A stretch of 6,453 nt of DNA from Thermoleophilaceae bacterium (GTDB lineage: Bacteria > Actinomycetota > Thermoleophilia > Solirubrobacterales > Thermoleophilaceae), in the NCBI GenBank assembly GCA_013695885.1, contig JACCZP010000170.1, forward strand, positions 1-6,453, in the 5' to 3' direction. The stretch's first letter is position 1, and each line of letters starts with the position of its first letter. The position numbers and the translations under genes were made by a program. This document shows, piece after piece, positions 1 through 4,885 of the stretch. Below the pieces are notes generated by a model, which had not been told where the DNA came from, did no database searches, and was given only the letters and a program-made list of their open reading frames with translations.

Positions 1-185
1 CCGCCCACCGCGTACACGGCAACGGCGACGGCGAGCCCCCACCCGGTCGATACGACCATCCAGCCGGCGTCGAAGCCCTTCGAGCGGGCCAGCAGGACAT
101 TGCCCACGACGCCGTCGCCGAGGATGATGAGGATCATCGTGCCAAGCAGCTCGGCCACGAATAGCTGACCCATCGAAGGATCCAT
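1..185 (-). CDS. glpF: MIP/aquaporin-family channel, GlpF-like (5' part; runs off left edge)
   Basis: This is the first 61 codons of a membrane channel of the major intrinsic protein family; the rest lies beyond the left edge. The family passively conducts glycerol, water or other small neutral solutes across the inner membrane. Seen directly: an N-terminal AELLGT motif (residues 11-16) with the family-conserved membrane Glu at position 12. It lies in a first transmembrane helix (about 8-32), followed by a short hydrophilic loop (ARSKGFDAG) and the start of helix 2 with a TGWGLAVAVAVY stretch (47-58). This resembles GlpF-type glycerol facilitators more than water-specific AqpZ, but the NPA motifs and selectivity-filter residues are outside the window, so the substrate is unproven. 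The ATG at 185 is chosen because a purine-rich GGAAGGAAG lies just upstream; an ATG at 173 is the alternative. It diverges from fdhA. Confidence 0.87.
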   Translation of the reverse strand, partial: MDPSMGQLFVAELLGTMILIILGDGVVGNVLLARSKGFDAGWMVVSTGWGLAVAVAVYAVG

Positions 186-230
186 CGCTTCCTTCCCCCC
201 GTCTCCCCGCGCCACGGCGACGCCCGGATA

Positions 231-259
231 TTCCTAACCGAGCCGACGGCGGTTGTCAA
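231..259 (-). promoter_or_regulatory. Candidate sigma70-type promoter for the GlpF-like gene
   Basis: On the minus strand, a consensus -35 box TTGACA (259-254) is followed after exactly 17 nt by TAGGAA (236-231) as a weaker -10. It would start transcription near position 224, giving a leader of about 40 nt before the ATG at 185. The perfect -35 and ideal spacing are seen directly. Use of this site is inferred. No comparably good promoter was found for fdhA on the other strand. Confidence 0.5.
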
Positions 260-288
260 AGCGACTGGGATCGACTTGGTCGGGTACG

Positions 289-318
289 TCCCGCGTAGGG
301 CACGAGTCGAACGCGGGG
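289..318 (+). promoter_or_regulatory. Leader hairpin overlapping the fdhA ribosome binding site
   Basis: CCCGCGT (290-296) is perfectly complementary to ACGCGGG (311-317), extendable by a U-G pair (289/318), around a 14-nt loop. The right arm overlaps the Shine-Dalgarno GGGGAGG (315-321), which sits 5 nt before the fdhA ATG at 327. A competing hairpin, 287-292 with 298-304 (one bulged base), would leave the Shine-Dalgarno free. The complementarity is visible in the sequence; a regulatory role is only inferred, because such stems arise by chance in GC-rich DNA. Confidence 0.3.
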
Positions 319-326
319 AGGACCGC

Positions 327-1532
327 ATGAAGGCAGTCATCTATCAGGGACCGGGCAAGGTCACCGTGGAGAACGTCGAGGACCCCAAGCTCGAGATCCA
401 GGACGGGCCCGGCGTCGAGCCGAGCCAGGTCGGCCGCAAGACCGAGCACGGCGTGATCCTCAAGGTGGTCTCGACCAACATCTGTGGCTCGGACCAGCAC
501 ATGGTCCGTGGGCGTACCACCGCCCCCGAGGGCCTTCAACTGGGGCACGAGATCACCGGCGAGGTGGTGGAGCTCGGCCGCGACGTCGAGTTCATCAAGG
601 AGGGCGATCTCTGCTCGGTGCCCTTCAACATCGCCTGCGGGCGCTGCCGCAACTGCAAGGAGCAGGCGACCGGCATCTGCCTGAACGTGAACCCCGCCCG
701 CGCCGGCGGTGCTTACGGCTACGTGGACATGGGCGGATGGCGCGGCGGCCAGGCCGAGTACGTGATGGTCCCCTACGCCGACTGGAACCTCCTGCCCTTC
801 CCGGACCGCGACCAGGCGCTCGAGAAGATCCTCGACCTGACCATGCTCTCGGACATCTTCCCCACCGGCTACCACGGCGCCTACACCGCCGGCGTGGGGC
901 CCGGCATGACCGCCTACGTGGCCGGCGCCGGACCCGTCGGCCTCGCAGCCGCGCGCTCATGCCAGTTCCTCGGCGCGGCGGCCACCATCGTCGGCGACCT
1001 CCAGCCCGAGCGGCTGGAGCAGGTCGAGAAGATGGGCGCCATCCCGCTCGACATCTCGAAGGGCGACCCCGTCGACCAGATCGAGGGCATCCTCGGCGTG
1101 CCGGAGGTGGACTGCGCGGTCGACGCGGTGGGCTTCGAGGCCCACGGCCACGGCGACGAGTCCGGCAGCGAGGCACCGGCCACCGTCCTCAACTCGATAA
1201 TGGGCATGACCCGCGCCGGAGGCAAGCTCGGCATCCCCGGCCTCTACGTGACCGAGGATCCCGGGGCCGAGGACGAGGCCGCCCAGCGGGGCGCCCTCAG
1301 CATGGACTTCGGGCTCGGGTGGGCGAAGTCCCACATCTTCTACACGGGGCAGACGCCGGTCATGTATTACAACCGCGGACTGATGATGGCCATCCTGCAC
1401 GACCGGGTGACCGTCGCGGACGCGGTGAACGCAACCGTCATCACCCTCGACGACGCCCCCAGGGGCTACGAGGACTTCGACAAGGGCGCGGCCGAGAAGT
1501 TCGTCCTCGACCCGCACGGGATGATCAAGTAG
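327..1532 (+). CDS. fdhA: Glutathione-independent formaldehyde dehydrogenase (zinc-dependent ADH family)
   Basis: This 401-residue enzyme is predicted to oxidise formaldehyde to formate with NAD+ in the cytoplasm, without glutathione, like the Pseudomonas putida enzyme. It is full length and colinear with that family. The catalytic zinc ligands appear as Cys53 (in NICGSDQH), His74 (in LGHE) and Asp176. The structural zinc ligands are Cys104, Cys107, Cys110 and Cys118. The Rossmann nucleotide-binding motif GAGPVG spans 200-205. Family-typical segments such as VNPARAGGAYGYVDMG (121-136), EVDCAVDAVGFEA (260-272) and FGLGWAKSH (328-336) are intact. An N-terminal loop (about 21-40) is several residues longer than in P. 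putida, shifting the ligands by about seven. The frame opens at a TTG at 276, but the ATG at 327 has a strong GGGGAGG and gives the family's usual N-terminus. It is divergent from a GlpF-like gene. Likely roles are formaldehyde detoxification or C1 oxidation; related aldehydes or alcohols remain possible. Confidence 0.95.
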   Translation: MKAVIYQGPGKVTVENVEDPKLEIQDGPGVEPSQVGRKTEHGVILKVVSTNICGSDQHMVRGRTTAPEGLQLGHEITGEVVELGRDVEFIKEGDLCSVPFNIACGRCRNCKEQATGICLNVNPARAGGAYGYVDMGGWRGGQAEYVMVPYADWNLLPFPDRDQALEKILDLTMLSDIFPTGYHGAYTAGVGPGMTAYVAGAGPVGLAAARSCQFLGAAATIVGDLQPERLEQVEKMGAIPLDISKGDPVDQIEGILGVPEVDCAVDAVGFEAHGHGDESGSEAPATVLNSIMGMTRAGGKLGIPGLYVTEDPGAEDEAAQRGALSMDFGLGWAKSHIFYTGQTPVMYYNRGLMMAILHDRVTVADAVNATVITLDDAPRGYEDFDKGAAEKFVLDPHGMIK

Positions 1533-1543
1533 CGAGGGGCGAG

Positions 1544-1572
1544 CGGGGGCGCGGTCTCGAGCCGTGCCCCCG
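1544..1572. terminator. GC hairpin terminator between convergent genes
   Basis: CGGGGGC (1544-1550) pairs perfectly with GCCCCCG (1566-1572), and the stem continues inward with G-U, C-G, G-C and G-C to 11 base pairs around a 7-nt loop (1555-1561). It lies 11 nt after the fdhA stop and 15 nt beyond the stop of the convergent small gene, so it could serve both. No T-run follows on either strand, as is common in high-GC actinobacteria. Termination itself is inferred. Confidence 0.65.
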
Positions 1573-1587
1573 GCCGGCGCCATGGAC

Positions 1588-1818
1588 CTACGCAGCCGGC
1601 GGCAGGCGCTCCACCCGGTACCCCATTCGCTGGAGGTCGCCCGAGAGGCGCAGCTCGGTCGCCTCGGGGTCCTCCCCATCGCCGAGTCGGGTGAGCGGCA
1701 CGTCGATCCGGCTGGAGCCCTCCTCGCCCGAGAACACGACCGAGACGGTGGACTCGTTGCGCGATACCGAGGCGCGTGGATAACGCGCGACCCTGGGCAG
1801 TCCGGTGAGCCGGATCAT
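1588..1818 (-). CDS. Small hypothetical protein (76 aa)
   Basis: This is a 76-residue protein of no family I recognise. About 67 of its 76 codons end in G or C by hand count, as expected for a real gene here, and its composition is balanced (FSGEEGSSRIDVPLTR, ELRLSGDLQRMGYRVE) rather than the Arg/Pro/Ala-rich pattern of frame shadows. There is no signal peptide, no membrane helix and no cysteine, so it is probably a small cytoplasmic protein with alternating hydrophobic residues that suggest beta strands. The ATG at 1818 is the first start after an in-frame TAA at 1831-1833, and its Shine-Dalgarno is poor. It is convergent with fdhA and divergent from the crotonase gene. The opposite-strand frame over the same region looks non-coding. 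Function is unknown. Confidence 0.55.
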   Translation of the reverse strand: MIRLTGLPRVARYPRASVSRNESTVSVVFSGEEGSSRIDVPLTRLGDGEDPEATELRLSGDLQRMGYRVERLPPAA

Positions 1819-1866
1819 CGCCGCCGGACTTTACGTGCGGTAGCCCCGGGGCGACGCCGGTGAAGT

Positions 1867-1881
1867 CCCGCGCGTCGCGGG
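1867..1881. repeat. Short perfect inverted repeat in divergent intergenic region
   Basis: CCCGCG (1867-1872) and CGCGGG (1876-1881) form a perfect 6-bp stem with a 3-nt CGT loop. A 10-bp perfect palindrome GCCCCGGGGC lies nearby at 1843-1852. Both sit between the divergent small gene and the crotonase gene, where they could be operator elements or leader structure. Chance is a real alternative at this base composition. Confidence 0.35.
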
Positions 1882-1883
1882 CG

Positions 1884-1913
1884 TTCGCGCCGGTTAGCCT
1901 GACGGCTCGCGAA
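1884..1913. promoter_or_regulatory. Imperfect palindrome upstream of the crotonase gene (candidate operator)
   Basis: TTCGCGCCG (1884-1892) is mirrored by CGG and CGCGAA (1903-1905 and 1908-1913), giving nine paired positions with a 2-nt bulge and a 10-nt centre. The centre contains TAGCCT (1895-1900), a plausible weak -10 box about 35 bp before the TTG start, though no clear -35 lies upstream. A dyad over a possible -10 fits a repressor site; fatty-acid-pathway genes are often controlled by TetR- or GntR-type repressors. No regulator gene is in the window. Confidence 0.35.
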
Positions 1914-1920
1914 GTCACCA

Positions 1921-1929
1921 GAGGGAGGG
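1921..1929 (+). promoter_or_regulatory. Ribosome binding site fixing the TTG start of the crotonase gene
   Basis: The purine run GAGGGAGGG ends 4 nt before a TTG at 1934. It is the only strong Shine-Dalgarno in the area. It supports TTG 1934 over the in-frame ATG at 1982, which would remove the first beta strand of the crotonase fold. Confidence 0.7.
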
Positions 1930-1933
1930 TCAG

Positions 1934-2893
1934 TTGACGCCGGAACCGAGGACCGTGTTCGTCGAGCGTGCCGGGCGCGTGATGGTCGTGGCGCTCGACA
2001 ACCCGCCCCGGAACTTCATGAACGGTGCCATGGTGAGCGAGCTCGACGAGCTCGTCAGGCTGCTCGAGGGCGATCCCACGGTGGGAGCGGTGGTCATCAC
2101 CGGGGCGCCCGCCGACGTGTTCATCACCCACTTCGACGTGTCCGAGATCGAGCGCGGCTCCGGGGTGGCCACGCGGGCGCTGTCGGGGCCGGTCGCGGGA
2201 GGCCTGCGCGCCGTCGGAGCCCTGCGGCGCCTCCCGGGGGTCGACGAAGCGCTCGGGCGAAGCCCGGCGGCCGGGCTCGCCGGGCTGCACGCCATCCACG
2301 ACCTGTTCAACCGCATGAACCGGCTGGACAAGGTCTTCGTGGCCGCGATCAACGGGCTGGCCCTCGGTGGAGGCTGCGAGCTCGCGCTGGCCTGCGACGT
2401 GCGGATCATGGCCGATGCCGGACTGCCGATCGGACTGCCCGAGAGCACGCTCGGCCTCATCCCCGGAGCGGGCGGCACCCAGCGGCTGGCGCGCACCCTC
2501 GGGCCCGGTCGGGCGCTCGAGCTCATGCTCGAGGGCCGACCGCTGCTTCCGGACGAGGCGCTCGAGGTCGGGATCGTCCACCGCGTCGTGGAGCCGGGAG
2601 CCCTGATGGACGAGGCGATGGCCACCGCCGAGCGGCTGGCCCTCCGTTCCCCGGTCGTCGTGAAGGAGCTCAAGCGCGCCGTGTACGACGGCGCCTCGCG
2701 TCCGCTGGCCGACGGGCTGCACGTCGAGCGCACCGGGTTCGTGGCCGCGGCCTCGAGCCCGGAGGGCCAGCGGGCGATGAAGGCCTACGTCGAGGAGGTC
2801 GAGGAGATGGGCGACGTCGGCCCGGACGAGGCTCTGGCCGAGCTCGAGCGCTGGCGGCTCGGCATCGCGGTCGACATGACCGGCGAGGGATAG
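1934..2893 (+). CDS. Enoyl-CoA hydratase/isomerase-like protein (crotonase superfamily)
   Basis: This 319-residue crotonase-fold protein probably acts on an acyl-CoA thioester (hydration, isomerisation or related chemistry) in the cytoplasm. The core is clear: NGLALGGGCELALACDVRIMAD (residues 140-161) provides the second oxyanion hole, followed by LPESTLGLIPGAGGTQRLAR (168-187). Glu149 and Glu170 align with the two catalytic glutamates of enoyl-CoA hydratase. Two features are unusual. The first oxyanion-hole segment reads VFITHFDVSEI (62-72) instead of a G-A-D type motif. The stretch from there to the AAING strand is also about 35 residues longer than usual, making the protein longer than the common 260 or so residues. 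A charged C-terminal tail (about 284-319) follows. The start is TTG with a strong Shine-Dalgarno. A DUF1152 gene begins 50 bp downstream, so the two may form an operon. The exact substrate cannot be told. Confidence 0.88.
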   Translation: MTPEPRTVFVERAGRVMVVALDNPPRNFMNGAMVSELDELVRLLEGDPTVGAVVITGAPADVFITHFDVSEIERGSGVATRALSGPVAGGLRAVGALRRLPGVDEALGRSPAAGLAGLHAIHDLFNRMNRLDKVFVAAINGLALGGGCELALACDVRIMADAGLPIGLPESTLGLIPGAGGTQRLARTLGPGRALELMLEGRPLLPDEALEVGIVHRVVEPGALMDEAMATAERLALRSPVVVKELKRAVYDGASRPLADGLHVERTGFVAAASSPEGQRAMKAYVEEVEEMGDVGPDEALAELERWRLGIAVDMTGEG

Positions 2894-2943
2894 CCGCGGC
2901 AGCGCCGGGACCCGCGGGCGCGGCCCCGCTCGACGCCGACGTC

Positions 2944-3888
2944 ATGCTCGCCGCGGCCCGCCGGCCGCTCGCGATCGGGATCGGCGGCGGCGGTGACGTG
3001 GTCGGCGCGCTCGCCACCGCGGAGGCGTGTCGCCGCGCCCACGGCGCCGACCCGGTGGTTGGCGGCGTGGCCTGGGAGCGGCTCGTGATCGACCCCGAGC
3101 CCGGTCCTCGTGGGGTGTCGGAGATCGTCGGGGACGTCGGCCGGCCCGCGGAGGCGGCGCTCCTCGCCGGCCCGGACACGCGCGTCGCCGCGAGCGGAGT
3201 GCTCTTCGGGGAAGCCCACATGGCGCGGTTTCTCGGGCGGGACACCGTGCTCGTGGACGTGCTCGGAGGGCCGGTGGCGGTAGCCGACGGCCTGGCCGCG
3301 ACCGCCCGCGCGCTCGGCGCCGACCTGCTCGTGTTCGTCGACGTGGGCGGCGACGTGCTCGGGCACGGCGACGAGCCCGGACTGGCCAGCCCGCTCTGCG
3401 ACGCGGTGATGCTTGCGGCGGCCGCCCGCCTGGCCACCGAGCCCGAAGGCCCTCCGGTGCTGGCCGCGGTGTTCGCGCCCGGCTGCGACGGTGAGCTGAC
3501 GCTCGAGGAAATAGCCGAGCGCGTGGCCGAGGTGGCCGTGGCCGGAGGCCTCGCGGGAGCCCGCGGCCTCACGCCGGCGGTGGCCGAGCGCCTCGAGCAG
3601 GCGGTCCGTGAGGTGCCCACCGAGGCCAGCGCCCAGGCCCTTCGCTGCTTCCGCGGAGAGCGGGGCGTGGTCGCGATCCGCCACGGGGAGCGCGAGGTGG
3701 CCCTGTCGCCGGTGGGCGCCACGACCACCTACCTCGACCCTCGGGTGACCGTGGCCACCGCCGCCCGCCTGGCCGCCGCGGTCTATGAGTGCGGGAGCCT
3801 CGAGGAGGCCAACGACGTGCTGCACTCGCTCGGCGTGCGCTCGGAGCTCGACCTCGAGCGCGAGCGCGAGCGCTCCCCGTCAGCCTGA
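2944..3888 (+). CDS. DUF1152 domain-containing protein
   Basis: This is a 314-residue protein that I recognise as DUF1152, a family without an established biochemical function to my knowledge. Seen directly: an N-terminal glycine-rich loop IGIGGGGDVVGAL (11-23) after a beta strand. A second family-like motif, VFVDVGGDVLGHGDEPGLAS (130-149), is followed by PLCDAV. Together these suggest a Rossmann-like alpha/beta nucleotide- or metabolite-binding fold (inference). A helical C-terminal region (about 186-300) ends in a charged ERERER tail. There is no signal peptide or membrane helix, so it is probably cytoplasmic. ATG 2944 is the only usable start in the downstream part of this open frame. It lacks a Shine-Dalgarno, so translation may depend on coupling to the upstream crotonase gene, 50 bp away. 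The proximity suggests co-transcription but does not show a shared pathway. Confidence 0.82.
   Translation: MLAAARRPLAIGIGGGGDVVGALATAEACRRAHGADPVVGGVAWERLVIDPEPGPRGVSEIVGDVGRPAEAALLAGPDTRVAASGVLFGEAHMARFLGRDTVLVDVLGGPVAVADGLAATARALGADLLVFVDVGGDVLGHGDEPGLASPLCDAVMLAAAARLATEPEGPPVLAAVFAPGCDGELTLEEIAERVAEVAVAGGLAGARGLTPAVAERLEQAVREVPTEASAQALRCFRGERGVVAIRHGEREVALSPVGATTTYLDPRVTVATAARLAAAVYECGSLEEANDVLHSLGVRSELDLERERERSPSA
3856..3873 (+). repeat. Hexanucleotide tandem repeat (GAGCGC x3) in the DUF1152 gene tail
   Basis: Three exact copies of GAGCGC encode Glu-Arg-Glu-Arg-Glu-Arg just before the stop codon. Loss or gain of a unit would keep the frame and change the tail by two residues. Three copies is a short array and may have no function. 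Confidence 0.6.
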
Positions 3889-3893
3889 TCCCA

Positions 3894-3910
3894 CCCCGAA
3901 CGAAACGGGG
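3894..3910 (+). terminator. Candidate terminator hairpin after the DUF1152 gene
   Basis: CCCCG (3894-3898) and CGGGG (3906-3910) form a perfect 5-bp GC stem with a 7-nt loop, 5 nt after the stop codon. An alternative 7-bp pairing uses TCCCCGT (3874-3880) with ACGGGGA (3905-3911). No T-run follows. The location fits the end of the crotonase/DUF1152 unit, but the stem is short. Confidence 0.4.
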
Positions 3911-3978
3911 ACGTGTAGGAGGCGGCCAGGCTGGCGGTCGAGTTCGAGCCGCAGCTGTACCGAGTGGCGTTCGCGCAC

Positions 3979-4001
3979 GGCCCCGCGTAGGCGACGGGTC
4001 C
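3979..4001 (-). terminator. Candidate terminator hairpin after the ABC permease gene
   Basis: Read on the minus strand, GGACCCG (4001-3995) pairs with CGGGGCC (3985-3979) except for one A-G mismatch, with a 9-nt loop. It begins 9 nt past the permease stop and ends the four-gene minus-strand run. There is no T-run. Confidence is low because short GC stems are frequent here. Confidence 0.35.
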
Positions 4002-4009
4002 GCGGCTCG

Positions 4010-4885
4010 TCAGTCGATCAGCCGCGCCCGCATCCGCCAGATCGCGATCCGCCACATCAGCACGGCGAACGCCACCAGCACGCCGACCGAGATCAGATCC
4101 GCGACCGGCTCGAGGCCGAACACGGCGTGGCGCACCAGCTCGACGGAGTGGAAGAGCGGGTTGATCTGCGCGATGGCGGCGGCTACCGCCGGCAGTCCGT
4201 CGACGGGGAAGAAGGCCCCGGCCACGAGGAACAGGGGCGTGACCACGGCGCTGATGACGTAGTTGAAGTTGTCGATCGACTTGGCGAAGGCGGCGATCGT
4301 GACCCCGAAGGAGGCGAAGCCGAAGCCGGTGAGGAACCCGATCAGCGGCACCAGCACCACGCCCGGTCCGGGGCGCAGGCCGAAGAAGACCGCGACCACG
4401 AGCGGCGCCATGCAGTAGACCCCGGCGCGGATCGAGATCCACGTGACCTCGGCGGTGACCAGCTCCTCGGTATCCACCGGAGCGGCCAGCAGCGCGTCGT
4501 ATGTGTGCTGGAAGCGGTACTTGATGAAGGTGGAGAACATGCCCGGGAAGACCGAGGAGAACAGGGCGGCGGTGGCCACGATCCCGGTGCCGATGAAGTC
4601 GATGTAGTCAAGCCCGGCCACCCGCGGGACGAGCACGCCGAGACCGAACCCGAAGGCCAGCAGGTAGATCACCGGCTCCATGACCGACGAGAAAGTGGTG
4701 GAGAGCCAGTAGCGGGTGAACACCGTCACGTCCCGGCTCATCACCCCGGCGATGGCCGCCGGCTCGAGCCGGCCGATGCGGCGGGCGCGCGGTGAGGGGG
4801 CGCCCTGGCCGGCGGCGGCGCCGTCGGACGCGGGGGCGCCCGGGCCGGGCTCCGCTCCCGCGGGCACGTCGGCTCGCCCGCTCAC
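4010..4885 (-). CDS. ABC-2 type transporter permease, NodJ-like
   Basis: This 291-residue inner-membrane permease is the partner of the ATPase encoded immediately upstream. Six hydrophobic segments are visible, roughly at 70-88, 96-118, 152-170, 175-202, 208-227 and 262-283. The segment YRFQHTYDALLAAPVDTEEL (123-142) after helix 2 matches the cytoplasmic coupling region of NodJ-type ABC-2 permeases. AGAFFPVDGLP and INPLFHSVELVR (222-252) match the family's C-terminal signature. NodJ itself exports lipochitin oligosaccharides in rhizobia; actinobacterial relatives are generally regarded as drug or lipid exporters, so the substrate is unknown. The GTG start overlaps the ATPase stop as GTGA and has a GGAGGG ahead of it, indicating translational coupling. 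The first 35 or so residues are an Ala/Pro/Gly-rich, probably disordered extension. A later ATG (Met49, position 4741) would give a 243-residue form closer to the usual family start. Confidence 0.9.
   Translation of the reverse strand: MSGRADVPAGAEPGPGAPASDGAAAGQGAPSPRARRIGRLEPAAIAGVMSRDVTVFTRYWLSTTFSSVMEPVIYLLAFGFGLGVLVPRVAGLDYIDFIGTGIVATAALFSSVFPGMFSTFIKYRFQHTYDALLAAPVDTEELVTAEVTWISIRAGVYCMAPLVVAVFFGLRPGPGVVLVPLIGFLTGFGFASFGVTIAAFAKSIDNFNYVISAVVTPLFLVAGAFFPVDGLPAVAAAIAQINPLFHSVELVRHAVFGLEPVADLISVGVLVAFAVLMWRIAIWRMRARLID

Noticed and set aside
276..326. TTG at 276 as the fdhA start
   Set aside because: It would add 17 residues absent from the family. The ATG at 327 has GGGGAGG at the right distance.
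737..1783. 348-codon plus-strand frame within and beyond fdhA
   Set aside because: It is a shifted frame of fdhA with an Arg/Pro/Gly-rich shadow composition.
1564..1863. 99-codon plus-strand frame opposite the small 76-aa gene
   Set aside because: Its composition is shadow-like, and it begins inside the terminator hairpin. The minus-strand frame has better codon use.
1466..2722. Long minus-strand open frame (418 codons) opposite the crotonase gene
   Set aside because: It is antisense to a well-supported crotonase gene and its product is rich in His, Arg, Gly and Asp with no domain. It is the usual mirror frame of a GC-rich gene.
2785..3825. Long minus-strand open frames opposite the DUF1152 gene
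   Set aside because: The plus-strand frame has recognisable DUF1152 motifs. The antisense products are low-complexity Arg/Ala/Gly/His chains.
3931..3990. Annotating the 19-codon stretch as a gene
   Set aside because: It has no ATG, GTG or TTG start in a sensible position and no recognised homolog, so it was kept only as a low-interest observation.
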